Origin: Tsuneonella dongtanensis
GTDB taxonomy: Bacteria > Pseudomonadota > Alphaproteobacteria > Sphingomonadales > Sphingomonadaceae
Assembly (NCBI RefSeq): GCF_001698205.1
Contig: NZ_CP016591.1
Coordinates: forward strand, 744,001 to 808,000
Length of the DNA stretch: 64,000 nucleotides
Direction of reading: 5' to 3'
Shown here: in pieces, positions 19,445 to 27,764 of the stretch
Position numbering within the stretch: position 1 is the stretch's first letter
Layout: the number at the start of each line of letters is the position of its first letter
The notes under the pieces: generated by a model
What the model was told of the DNA's origin: nothing
The model's database searches: none
Seen by the model: only the letters and a program-made list of their open reading frames with translations
Translations under genes and position numbers: made by a program

Positions 19445-19544
19445 CGAGGGGGCGCATAGCCGCTGGCACCGGGCTTGCGAACAAAATCCTCCTTCGCACG
19501 GGGCGTTTGCTGCTTTGGCGAGACTTGTTGACAGCACGCGGTCG

Positions 19545-20663
19545 ATGCCGCCAAGCCGCGCCGCCATGGCCCCCGCGCTTCCATCCCGGACCTACACGCT
19601 CCCTGCGCCGCTACAGCTCGATGGCGGACAGGTGCTCGAGGGCGCCTCCATCGCCTTCGAGACCTATGGCGAGCTGGCGGCAGACAAGGGCAATGCAATC
19701 CTCATCTGCCACGCGCTGACCGGCGACCAGTATGTTGCGAGCGATCATCCGGTCACCGGCAAGCCAGGATGGTGGGAGCGGACGGTGGGGCCGGGCAAAC
19801 CGATCGACACGGATCGCTTCCACGTCATTTGCGCCAACGTGATCGGCGGGTGCATGGGCTCGACCGGACCGGCGAGCATCGCGGGAGACGGCCAGCCCTA
19901 TGCCATGCGCTTCCCGGTCATCACCATTCGGGACATGGTCCGCGCGCAAGTCGCCTTGCTCGATGGCCTCGGGATCGAGCGTCTGCATGCTGTCGTCGGA
20001 GGGTCGATGGGCGGAATGCAGGCGCTGAGCCTTGCGGCCAACTTCCCAGGCCGGTGCGATCGCGTGCTCGCGATTGCGACGACCGCGCGCCATTCCGCGC
20101 AGAACATCGCGTTCCACGAGGTGGGGCGGCAGGCGGTGATGGCGGACCCCGACTGGCAGGGCGGCAATTACTATGGTTCGGGCCGCGCACCCGACAAGGG
20201 GCTGAGCGTGGCGCGAATGGCCGCCCACATCACATACCTCAGCGAATCCGGCCTCACCGAAAAATTCGGCAGGAACCTCCAGGACCGGGACGCCAAGACG
20301 TTCGGCTTCGATGCGGATTTTCAGGTGGAAAGCTACCTGCGGTATCAGGGCAGCGGCTTTACCCAGCGGTTCGACGCCAACAGCTACCTCTATATCACCC
20401 GCGCGATGGACTATTTCGACCTTGCAGAAGAACACGGCGGCAAGCTCGCGGAAGCTTTCGCGGCGAGCACGGCGCGGTTCTGCCTCGTCAGCTTCGACAG
20501 CGATTGGCTCTATCCGACCGCCGAAAGCCGCCACATAGTCCACGCGCTCAACGCGGCGGGCGCAGCGGTGAGTTTCGTCGAGCTTTCCGCACCGCACGGA
20601 CACGACAGCTTCCTGCTCGACGTCTCCGCGCTCGACCGGGTGATGAAGGGTTTCGTCGGGTGA
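19545..20663 (+). CDS. metX: Homoserine O-acyltransferase MetX
   Basis: Activates homoserine for methionine synthesis. The 372-residue alpha/beta hydrolase carries the nucleophile Ser in GGSMGGMQ near residue 155, the acid Asp in SFDSDWLYP and the His in [11 protein letters not shown] near the end, plus the conserved [11 protein letters not shown]. Family work shows that MetX proteins can use acetyl- or succinyl-CoA, so the acyl donor is left open. The start is ATG 19545 or ATG 19566; neither has a good ribosome site. The stop overlaps the metW GTG by four bases. Confidence 0.93.
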   Translation: MPPSRAAMAPALPSRTYTLPAPLQLDGGQVLEGASIAFETYGELAADKGNAILICHALTGDQYVASDHPVTGKPGWWERTVGPGKPIDTDRFHVICANVIGGCMGSTGPASIAGDGQPYAMRFPVITIRDMVRAQVALLDGLGIERLHAVVGGSMGGMQALSLAANFPGRCDRVLAIATTARHSAQNIAFHEVGRQAVMADPDWQGGNYYGSGRAPDKGLSVARMAAHITYLSESGLTEKFGRNLQDRDAKTFGFDADFQVESYLRYQGSGFTQRFDANSYLYITRAMDYFDLAEEHGGKLAEAFAASTARFCLVSFDSDWLYPTAESRHIVHALNAAGAAVSFVELSAPHGHDSFLLDVSALDRVMKGFVG

Positions 20664-21244
20664 GCCTGCGGCCCGACCTCGCGGTGATCGCCGACCACGT
20701 GCGTCCATCGACGCGCGCTCTCGACATCGGCTGCGGCGACGGCGCGCTGATGGCAGCGCTGGTGGCCAAAGGATGCGATGCGCGCGGGATGGAGATCGAT
20801 CCCGAACTCGTCGAGCGGTGCGTCGCGCGGGGCCTCAGCGTGGTGCAAGGCGATGCCGACCGCGACTTGGCCGATTATCCCGACAAGGCGTTCGACTATG
20901 CGATCCTGTCGCAGACCCTCCAGACCGCCGCACGGCCCGACCGGATGCTCGACGAACTGCTGCGCGTCGGGCGGCAGGCGTTCGTCTCGTTCCCCAACTT
21001 CGCCCACTGGCGGATGCGCGCCGCACTGGCGCTGGGGGGGCGGATGCCGGTCACCCGGCACCTGCCGGTGAGCTGGTATGAAACGCAGAACATCCACCAC
21101 GTCACGGTGGCCGATTTCCGCGACCTGATCGCCGCGATGGGCGTGAAGTGCGAGCGCGCGTGGTTTTTCTCCGGAAACCGCGCCATCGGTCCGGCCGCGG
21201 CCAACCTGCGTGCCGAACACGCGGTATTCGAGCTTTCCCGATGA
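20660..21244 (+). CDS. metW: Methionine biosynthesis protein MetW
   Basis: A 194-residue class I SAM-methyltransferase-fold protein that in many proteobacteria partners MetX. Motif I is [11 protein letters not shown] at about 17-27, followed by [23 protein letters not shown] and [16 protein letters not shown]. The GTG start overlaps the metX stop and its TGA overlaps the gltX ATG, so metX-metW-gltX is a coupled unit. MetW is thought to aid the MetX reaction; catalysis by MetW itself has not been inferred here. Confidence 0.93.
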   Translation: MSLRPDLAVIADHVRPSTRALDIGCGDGALMAALVAKGCDARGMEIDPELVERCVARGLSVVQGDADRDLADYPDKAFDYAILSQTLQTAARPDRMLDELLRVGRQAFVSFPNFAHWRMRAALALGGRMPVTRHLPVSWYETQNIHHVTVADFRDLIAAMGVKCERAWFFSGNRAIGPAAANLRAEHAVFELSR

Positions 21245-22596
21245 CCATAGTCACCCGCTTCGCCCCCTCGCCCACCGGGCTGCTCCATGTGGGCAACATA
21301 CGTACTGCGCTCCACGCGTGGTTGCTCGCGTGCAAGCACGGCGGGCGGTTCCTGCTGCGGATCGACGACACCGATGCCGAGCGCAGCCGCGAGGAATACG
21401 TGGATGCCATCCGCGCCGACCTCGAGTGGCTGGGGCTGGCGCCCGACGGCGAGGAAAGGCAGTCGGAACGGCTCGCGATCTACGAGGATGCCTTCGAGAA
21501 GCTACGCGAAGCCGGCCGCGTCTATCGTTGCTACGAGACCGCGCAGGAACTCGACCTCAAGCGCAAGGTGCTGCTCGGGCGCGGCCTGCCGCCGATCTAC
21601 GACCGGGCGGGGCTCGCGCTGACCGATGCGGACCATGCCCGGTTTGCGGGCGAAGGCACGGCACCGCACTGGCGCTTCCGGCTCAACCACGATGCGCCGA
21701 TCGAGTGGCTCGACGGCGTGCGCGGGCCGCAGCATTTCGACCCCGCGCAACTGTCCGACCCGGTCATCCGCCGCGCCGACGGTTCGTGGCTCTACATGCT
21801 GCCGAGCGCGATCGACGACGCCGAAATGGGCGTGACCGACGTGCTCCGCGGCGAAGACCACGTCAGCAATACTGCCGTGCAAATCCAGATGTTTACCGCG
21901 CTTTTTGCTGCAGGTTTCGGTGCAGCAAATTCGCTGCCCCGGTTCGCGCACGAGGCGCTGCTGGTCGGGCGCGAAGGCAAGCTTTCGAAGCGCCTCGGCT
22001 CACTGTCCGCGAGCGCGCTGCGCGACAGCGGGATCGAGCCCGAGGCGCTCGTGGCACTGCTCGCGCGCCTCGGCACGAGTCTGCCGGTCGAGCCGATCGC
22101 CGACCGGGGGAGGCTGATCGAAAGCTTCGACCTCGCCACCTTCGGCCGCGCACCGGCTCGGTTCGACGAGACCGAGCTCGAGCGGCTCAACCATGCGATC
22201 GTGCATCAGCTCCCGTATGCGTCCGTTGCTCCCCGCTTGCCCGATGGCATGGACGATCGCGCATGGCTGGCGATCAGGCCGAACCTGGAAAAGGTCGCCG
22301 ATGCGGCGGATTGGTGGCGGATCGTGACCGGACCGATCGCCGCGCCTGTCCTCGAGCCGGAGGACCGCGCCTTCGTCGCCGAGGCTGCCGCGCACCTCAC
22401 CTGGTCCGACGACCCGTGGACCGGGCTGACCGGCGTGCTCAAGGAAGCGACCGGCCGCAAGGGCAAGGCGCTGTTCCTGCCGCTGCGCCGCGCACTCACC
22501 GGTCTCGATCACGGCCCCGACATGCATGCGCTGCTTCCGCTGATCGGAGAGAACGAGGCGCGTGCCCGGCTCGAGCGTGCGGCGAGGGGCGATTGA
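21241..22596 (+). CDS. gltX: Glutamyl-tRNA synthetase
   Basis: Charges tRNA-Glu. In bacteria lacking GlnRS the enzyme may also mischarge tRNA-Gln. The 451-residue class I synthetase has the HIGH-type motif as HVGN in PSPTGLLHVGNIR (residues 8-20) and the KMSKS-type loop as KLSKR near 247, with an anticodon-binding all-helical C-terminus. Alphaproteobacteria often carry two gltX genes; this may be one of two. ATG 21241 overlaps the metW stop (ATGA). Confidence 0.93.
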   Translation: MTIVTRFAPSPTGLLHVGNIRTALHAWLLACKHGGRFLLRIDDTDAERSREEYVDAIRADLEWLGLAPDGEERQSERLAIYEDAFEKLREAGRVYRCYETAQELDLKRKVLLGRGLPPIYDRAGLALTDADHARFAGEGTAPHWRFRLNHDAPIEWLDGVRGPQHFDPAQLSDPVIRRADGSWLYMLPSAIDDAEMGVTDVLRGEDHVSNTAVQIQMFTALFAAGFGAANSLPRFAHEALLVGREGKLSKRLGSLSASALRDSGIEPEALVALLARLGTSLPVEPIADRGRLIESFDLATFGRAPARFDETELERLNHAIVHQLPYASVAPRLPDGMDDRAWLAIRPNLEKVADAADWWRIVTGPIAAPVLEPEDRAFVAEAAAHLTWSDDPWTGLTGVLKEATGRKGKALFLPLRRALTGLDHGPDMHALLPLIGENEARARLERAARGD

Positions 22597-22615
22597 TCCA
22601 GCCGACAGGGCCGGC

Positions 22616-22644
22616 TTGCCTTCGCCTTGCGCGCTTCGCATAAG
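22616..22644 (+). promoter_or_regulatory. Promoter of dgoR1, predicted leaderless transcript
   Basis: TTGCCT at 22616-22621 and CATAAG at 22639-22644 are 17 bases apart. Only six bases separate the -10 from the ATG at 22651, so transcription should begin at or next to the start codon. No Shine-Dalgarno sequence is present. The same hexamers, spacing and distance recur before the paralogous gene at 58134. An inverted repeat GCGCGCTT-CGCAT-AAGCGCGC (22630-22650) covers the -10 and could be an operator. Confidence 0.65.
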
Positions 22645-22650
22645 CGCGCG

Positions 22651-23442
22651 ATGGCCTCGAAATCCCGCTTCATGTCCACGCCTGGCGAGCAGTCGCTCGG
22701 CCGGCTGACCCAGCGGATTGCGGACGAGATCGGCGAATCGATCGTAACCGGCAAGCTCGAGCCGGGCGATCGCCTGCCGGTCGAGGCCGATCTTGTCGCG
22801 AAGCACGGTGCAAGCCGCAGCGTCCTGCGCGAAGCGGTCAAGGTGCTCAACGCCAAGGGGCTGGTTACTGCCAAACCGCGCCGCGGGACCACGGTTACGC
22901 CGCAGTCGGAATGGAACGTGTTCGATCCCGATGTGCTGCGGTGGACCCTGGCCGGTCGCTTCTCGCTCGACCTGCTGATCCAGTTCACCCAGATCCGCAT
23001 CGGCATCGAGCCACAGGCCGCCGCACTCGCCTGCATCGCGGCGAGCGAGCGCGATATCGCCCGGATCGGCGAAGGCTATCGCCGCATGGTCGATGCGGAC
23101 AAGGGGCGCGACGACCCTCTCGCGGCGGATATCAGCTTCCACCTCGCGATCCTCGATGCCACGCACAACCTGTTCTTCGCGCGGCTGAAGCCGCTCGTCG
23201 AAACCGCGCTGCACTTCTCGATCCGCTACACCGATTCGATCGTGCGTGACGAAAGCGAGAAGCTGGGTGTCCACGAGGATGTCTTTCTCGCGATCGCGGC
23301 GCGGGACGCGGAGGCGGCGAGTGCGCACGCCCTCAAACTGCTGACCGATGCCCTGGAATTGATGCGGCAGGGCCAGGCGAGCGGATCAGCTCACCCGGGC
23401 AAACGCAAGGGCCAGGCCGCGACGCGCGCAGTCGCCCCCTGA
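22651..23442 (+). CDS. dgoR: GntR/FadR-family regulator of the galactonate cluster
   Basis: A 263-residue repressor-type protein. The N-terminal winged helix (about 10-80) contains LPVEADLVAKHGASRSVLRE and the wing GLVTAKPRRGTTV. The C-terminal FCD ligand domain (about 100-240) has metal/ligand residues in DISFHLAILDATHN and HEDVFLAI. Neighbouring dgoK and dgoA make control of galactonate catabolism by 2-keto-3-deoxygalactonate or galactonate likely. Its paralog at 58134 is about three-quarters identical by eye. Alignment of the two (MASKSRF with MPQNTRF) supports this ATG. Its last 57 bases overlap the end of dgoK on the other strand. Confidence 0.87.
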   Translation: MASKSRFMSTPGEQSLGRLTQRIADEIGESIVTGKLEPGDRLPVEADLVAKHGASRSVLREAVKVLNAKGLVTAKPRRGTTVTPQSEWNVFDPDVLRWTLAGRFSLDLLIQFTQIRIGIEPQAAALACIAASERDIARIGEGYRRMVDADKGRDDPLAADISFHLAILDATHNLFFARLKPLVETALHFSIRYTDSIVRDESEKLGVHEDVFLAIAARDAEAASAHALKLLTDALELMRQGQASGSAHPGKRKGQAATRAVAP

Positions 23443-24348
23443 CAGCGCGCGCGATGCGCGGCCGGCTAGCTCCAGCGCGCGGCCGTAGCTCGCTGCGAGT
23501 GCGTCGGAACAGATCAGATTGACCGGTGCGTCATCGGAGAACTGCGGCAGGGCGCCGGCGACATCCGCACCTACGATCAGCCCGCTGAGAAAGCTCGCGC
23601 CATCCTCTCGCGCCAGCGTCTTTTCGACCTGCCTGACCCTGCTCGCGAACAGGAGCCCGAGTAGGTTGTTGGCGCCGTGGCGCAGCGAAAGGCGGACGCC
23701 TTCGTCGAACGCCTTGCCCGGATGCGGCGGTGCGCTGTCCGGCGCGACGAGGACGGAATTCTTCGAGAGCGCCGCAAAGAGCTCGCCGCTGATCGCCGTG
23801 TGGAAGGACGCGAGGCGCCCATCCTCGACGCGGATCCACTTGTTGTGCGTACCGGGGAGGGCGAACAGTCCGTCCCGCATTCCCTCGATCGCGCAGCCTC
23901 CCGCGATCTGGGTCTCCTCACCCCGCATCACGTCGCGTTCACCGTAGGGATTGACGCAGCGCATGCCCGGAAGGATCGAAACGGTCCGACCCGCGTGTTC
24001 GAACCGGACCGCGCCGCGCCCCAGATCGGAGACCGGCAGCGGCGCACCGACGTACCCTGCCTCGCGCCAGCCGATATTGCCGCCGATCATGCCGCACAGC
24101 ATCGCCGGAACCGTCGGCCAGCCATCGGTGACGCGGTCGAATGCGGCGGCGCAGGCCTCCTGCCCGCCGCCGAGCGTGGCCACCCCGGCCCCCTCGCGCG
24201 CATCCAGCGCATTGCCCTCTTCGTCGCACAACCAGAACCGCGCGGCGGTCGTGCCCCAGTCGCCGGCGACGAACCGCGCTCCCTGCAGGCTTTCGGGCAT
24301 CCCGCCCTCTGTCACCCCGAGCGAAGTCTCACTCAATTCGAATGCCAT
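23386..24348 (-). CDS. dgoK: 2-dehydro-3-deoxygalactonokinase
   Basis: Phosphorylates 2-keto-3-deoxygalactonate at C6. The 320-residue protein has the ASKHA-type phosphate loop FVAGDWGTTAARFWL, LCGMIGGNIGWREAGY, LPGTHNKWI (substrate/ATP site), SFHTAISGELFAAL and LSGLIVGADVAGAL. ATG 24348 is chosen because the decayed paralog at 59812 also starts about 25 residues before FVAGDW; ATG 24300 is an alternative. It converges on and overlaps dgoR by 57 bases, and diverges from dgoA. Confidence 0.92.
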   Translation of the reverse strand: MAFELSETSLGVTEGGMPESLQGARFVAGDWGTTAARFWLCDEEGNALDAREGAGVATLGGGQEACAAAFDRVTDGWPTVPAMLCGMIGGNIGWREAGYVGAPLPVSDLGRGAVRFEHAGRTVSILPGMRCVNPYGERDVMRGEETQIAGGCAIEGMRDGLFALPGTHNKWIRVEDGRLASFHTAISGELFAALSKNSVLVAPDSAPPHPGKAFDEGVRLSLRHGANNLLGLLFASRVRQVEKTLAREDGASFLSGLIVGADVAGALPQFSDDAPVNLICSDALAASYGRALELAGRASRALSGGDCARRGLALAFARVS

Positions 24349-24436
24349 CACCCTGGTCCCGCCCCCAAGCGCCTTTGCGACAATCGACCCGGGCCCTGTA
24401 TCGAAAGGCACGCGACAATCGCCATTGCCATTCCCA

Positions 24437-24452
24437 AATAAAGCATATAAAT
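24437..24452. promoter_or_regulatory. AT-rich 16-bp box in the dgoK/dgoA divergent region
   Basis: AATAAAGCATATAAAT lies 41 bases before the dgoA start, in the dgoK/dgoA intergenic region. The identical 16-mer occurs at 61840-61855 between the GH43-like and GH5-like genes. In DNA this GC-rich an exact 16-base AT-rich match beside two divergent sugar operons suggests an operator, probably for the DgoR proteins. On the - strand it contains the -10-like TATGCT. Confidence 0.6.
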
Positions 24453-24477
24453 AAGTTTGTATAGCCCTTGGAGCGTC

Positions 24478-25104
24478 ATGCCCGACCTGCAGCAAACCCT
24501 TGAGAGCATGCCTGTCGTCGCGATTATCCGCGGCGTGCGTCCGGATGAGGCCGAGGGTGTGGCCGAGGCGATCCTGGGCGCAGGGATTGGCGCGATCGAA
24601 GTGCCTCTCAATTCCCCCGATCCTTTCGCCAGCATCGACAAGCTCGCCTCGCGATTCGGCGACCAGGCGATCATCGGTGCGGGAACGGTGCTTTCGGCCG
24701 ACGATGTGCGCCGACTTGCCGATGCAGGCGGCCGAATCGCTGTCGCACCCAACACGGACGCAGCCGTCATCGCCGCCTGCCTCTCCAGCGGGATCGAGCC
24801 GATGCCCGGTTTCGTGACGCCGACCGAAGCGTTCGCCGCCTATGCGGCAGGCGCGCGGTGGCTCAAGCTGTTTCCAGCGGGCACGCTCGGTCCAGCCTAT
24901 CTCAAGGCGATGAAGGCCGTGCTGCCCTGGGACGCCCGCGTGCTGGCGGTCGGCGGCGTCGGCGCCGCGAACCTCGCGGACTGGGAAGGGGCCGGCCTGG
25001 CGGGTTTCGGAATCGGCACGGACATTTACGCACCTGGCGATTCGCCCGACATGGTCGGGGCCAAGGCGAGAAGGCTGGCGGCTGCCGTGAGGGCAATCGA
25101 CTAG
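24478..25104 (+). CDS. dgoA: 2-dehydro-3-deoxy-6-phosphogalactonate aldolase
   Basis: Splits 2-keto-3-deoxy-6-phosphogalactonate into pyruvate and glyceraldehyde 3-phosphate. The 208-residue class I aldolase has the base Glu in GAIEVPLNSP near residue 40, IIGAGTVL, and the Schiff-base Lys in ARWLKLFPAGTLGP near 125. The N-terminal segment PVVAIIRGVRP and PLNSP favour the galactonate over the gluconate enzyme. ATG 24478 has GGAG upstream; an in-frame start seven codons earlier lacks one. First gene of a sugar operon with the symporter and dehydrogenase downstream. Confidence 0.9.
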   Translation: MPDLQQTLESMPVVAIIRGVRPDEAEGVAEAILGAGIGAIEVPLNSPDPFASIDKLASRFGDQAIIGAGTVLSADDVRRLADAGGRIAVAPNTDAAVIAACLSSGIEPMPGFVTPTEAFAAYAAGARWLKLFPAGTLGPAYLKAMKAVLPWDARVLAVGGVGAANLADWEGAGLAGFGIGTDIYAPGDSPDMVGAKARRLAAAVRAID

Positions 25105-25165
25105 CCAGCATATTCACAAAGCGCGTACGGCAACGACCGGCGCGCACTCGGGGGAGTTCGGACGG

Positions 25166-26824
25166 ATGAATCTTACGACGCTCGACGTCACGGTCATCGT
25201 GATCTACGCGATCTTCATCTTCGGCCTGGCGCAGTACGTAAGCCGGGAAAAAGGCGGGAAGGCGAAGGACAGCTCGGACTATTTCCTGGCGTCCAAGAAC
25301 CTGCCGTGGTGGGCAATCGGCGCGTCGCTGATCGCGGCCAACATCTCTGCCGAGCAGATCGTCGGCATGTCCGGCTCTGGATACGCGATCGGGCTTGCGA
25401 TCGCCTCCTACGAATGGATGGCGGCGCTCACCCTGCTGATCGTCGGCAAGTACTTCCTGCCGATCTTCCTCAAGAACCACATCTACACGATGCCGCAGTT
25501 CCTCGAACAGCGGTACGGCACGACGATCCGCACGATCATGGCGGTATTCTGGCTCGCGCTCTACGTCTTCGTGAACCTGACCTCGATCGTCTGGCTCGGC
25601 TCGATCGCGGTGACCACGGTCGCGGGCGTCGATCAAGACGTCGCGCTTTGGGCGCTGGGCGGTTTCGCGCTGCTCTACCAGGTCTACGGCGGCCTCAAGG
25701 CGGTCGCGCTGACCGACATCGTGCAGGTGACGCTGCTGGTGCTGGGCGGGCTTCTCATCAGCTTCATCACCCTGAGCGAAATCGGCGGAGAGGCCGGCTT
25801 CATCGGCGGGTTCAGCCGCCTGACGACCGAGCTGCCGGGCCACTTCGACATGATCCTCAGCCCCGACAACCCGTTCTACAAGGACCTGCCGGGCCTTTCG
25901 GTGCTGATCGGCGGCATGTGGATCGCCAACCTCAGCTACTGGGGGTTCAACCAGTATATCATCCAGCGCGCCCTTGCGGCGAAGAGCCTGGCAGAAGCGC
26001 AGAAGGGCGTGGTCTTCGCGGCCTTCCTCAAGCTGCTGATGCCGGTGATCGTGGTCCTGCCGGGGATCGCAGCGGTCGTCCTCGCGCCTGGGCTCGCCAA
26101 GCCGGACCAGGCCTATCCGACGATGATGGGCCTGCTCCCGGCCGGTATCCTGGGCCTCGTGTTCGCGGCGCTGATGGCGGCGGTGGTCGCTTCGACCGCG
26201 TCCAAGATCAACTCGATCGCGACGATCTTCACGCTGGACCTCTACGCCAAGTACCGCGGCATCGGCAGCGTTGCCGAGGAAGGCGTGGCGGGCGAAGGCA
26301 ATGCACCGGGGGCGGCTTCTGTGGGTGCGCCGCAAGCTCCGCCCACCGGCGGGCTGGCCGCCAACGAACGGCACCTCGTGCTCGTCGGGCGCATCACCGC
26401 CGCGGTGGCGACCCTGCTCGCCCTGCTCACGGCGCGCCCGCTGCTGGGCAATTCGGACCAGGCGTTCCAGTTCATCCAGGAATTCTCGGGCTTCTTCACA
26501 CCGGGCATCACGGTCATCTTCCTCCTCGGCCTGTTCTGGAAGAAGGCCAGCGAAGCAGGCGCGATCGGGGCTGCGGTGGCTTCGGTGGTGCTAAGCTACC
26601 TGTTCAAGGTCCTTCTGCCCGAACTTCCCTTCATGGACCGCATGGGCATCGTCTTCCTCGCCTCGCTTGCCCTTGCGGTGGTGCTCTCGATCGTGTTCCC
26701 GGCAAGCGCCGGACGCGACCGCATCACGACCGACGGGATCAGCTATGCGACCACGAAGGGCTTCAACGTGGCGGCGTTGCTCGTCGTCCTGATCCTCGTT
26801 GCGCTTTACGCGACCTGGTGGTGA
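25166..26824 (+). CDS. Sodium:solute symporter, SSS/SGLT family
   Basis: A 552-residue transporter with about 14 membrane helices. It shows the SSS hallmarks DYFLASKNLPWWAIGASLIAA, ISAEQIVGMSGSGYA, AALMAAVVASTASKINSIATIFTLDLY and YWGFNQYIIQRALAAKS, close to the sugar branch (vSGLT-like). A Gly/Ala/Pro-rich loop at about 370-395 is a species-specific insert. Between dgoA and galactose dehydrogenase, it most likely imports galactose or a galactoside with sodium. GGGGGAG precedes the ATG. Confidence 0.9.
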   Translation: MNLTTLDVTVIVIYAIFIFGLAQYVSREKGGKAKDSSDYFLASKNLPWWAIGASLIAANISAEQIVGMSGSGYAIGLAIASYEWMAALTLLIVGKYFLPIFLKNHIYTMPQFLEQRYGTTIRTIMAVFWLALYVFVNLTSIVWLGSIAVTTVAGVDQDVALWALGGFALLYQVYGGLKAVALTDIVQVTLLVLGGLLISFITLSEIGGEAGFIGGFSRLTTELPGHFDMILSPDNPFYKDLPGLSVLIGGMWIANLSYWGFNQYIIQRALAAKSLAEAQKGVVFAAFLKLLMPVIVVLPGIAAVVLAPGLAKPDQAYPTMMGLLPAGILGLVFAALMAAVVASTASKINSIATIFTLDLYAKYRGIGSVAEEGVAGEGNAPGAASVGAPQAPPTGGLAANERHLVLVGRITAAVATLLALLTARPLLGNSDQAFQFIQEFSGFFTPGITVIFLLGLFWKKASEAGAIGAAVASVVLSYLFKVLLPELPFMDRMGIVFLASLALAVVLSIVFPASAGRDRITTDGISYATTKGFNVAALLVVLILVALYATWW

Positions 26825-26828
26825 TCAA

Positions 26829-27764
26829 GTGACCGGCCCCATCCGCATCGCCCTGGTCGGCTTCGGCAAAATAGCGCGCGACCAGCACGTCGCCGCGATC
26901 GCGGCGACCGAGGGGATCGAACTGGTCGCCGTCTGCTCCGAACACGGCGCGGCGCCGGAGGGAATCCCGCAATTCGCCAGCCTGGACGCAATGGCCGCCT
27001 CGGGCATAGCTGTCGACGCGACGTCCCACTGCAACACGCCCGCCGCGCGCTTCGCCACGGCGCGGCGCAGTCTCGAGCTTGGCTATGCGACCCTGCTCGA
27101 GAAGCCCCCGTTCGCCACGCTGAGCCAGTGCCGCGAGATCGAGGAACTGGCCGAGGCGCGCGGTCTCGTCCTGGCCACCAGCTGGCACTCGCAGCACAAT
27201 GCCGCGGTCGACGCGGCGAAGGCATGGCTTGCCGACAAGACCATCCGTAGGTTTCGCCTCGCGTGGATCGAAAGCGCGCGCAAGTGGCACCCGGGGCAGG
27301 AGTGGATCTGGCAGGCCGGCGGATTCGGGGTGTTCGATCCCGGCATCAACGGCTTCTCGGTGATGACGAAGATCATGCCCTTTCCCGTCCACGTCGCCGC
27401 GGCGCGGTTCGAGGTGCCGGGCAATTATCCCATGCCGATCGCCGCCGAACTCGACATCGCCGCCCCGGTGGACGGCTTCGATGGCAAGGCGGTGCTCGAT
27501 TTTCGCGGCGGCGACAGCGAGCAATGGGACATCGCGGTCGAATGCGACGAGGGGACGCTCGAACTGTTCTCGGGCGGCCGCAGGCTCTTGATCGACGGCG
27601 AGACCCGCGCCGACCACGGCAACGCCGAATACCGGGGCATCTATGCCGATTTCGTCGCGGCCGTTCGGGCCGGAACCAGCGCGGTCGACCTCGCGCCGCT
27701 GCGCTTCGTCGCCGATGCCTTCATGCTTGCCGAGCGTACGACCGTCGAGGACTACCAGCCCTAG
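26829..27764 (+). CDS. gal: D-galactose 1-dehydrogenase, Gfo/Idh/MocA family
   Basis: Oxidises D-galactose (often also L-arabinose or D-fucose) to the lactone with NAD(P). The 311-residue protein begins with the nucleotide motif IALVGFGKIARDQHVAAI, has the LLEKPPFATL signature (the EKP Lys is catalytic) and a C-terminal beta-sheet domain with WIWQAGGFGVFDPGINGFS. Start GTG 26829 lies four bases after the symporter stop, indicating one operon. It ends in a 4-base convergent overlap with the lactonase gene. Assignment to galactose rests on family and on dgoK/dgoA nearby. Confidence 0.85.
   Translation: MTGPIRIALVGFGKIARDQHVAAIAATEGIELVAVCSEHGAAPEGIPQFASLDAMAASGIAVDATSHCNTPAARFATARRSLELGYATLLEKPPFATLSQCREIEELAEARGLVLATSWHSQHNAAVDAAKAWLADKTIRRFRLAWIESARKWHPGQEWIWQAGGFGVFDPGINGFSVMTKIMPFPVHVAAARFEVPGNYPMPIAAELDIAAPVDGFDGKAVLDFRGGDSEQWDIAVECDEGTLELFSGGRRLLIDGETRADHGNAEYRGIYADFVAAVRAGTSAVDLAPLRFVADAFMLAERTTVEDYQP

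Noticed and set aside
21241-21300. Altered HIGH motif (HVGN) in GltX as a sign of a paralog with a new function
   Set aside because: HVGN/HLGN variants are usual in bacterial GluRS, and the KLSKR loop and full length are present.
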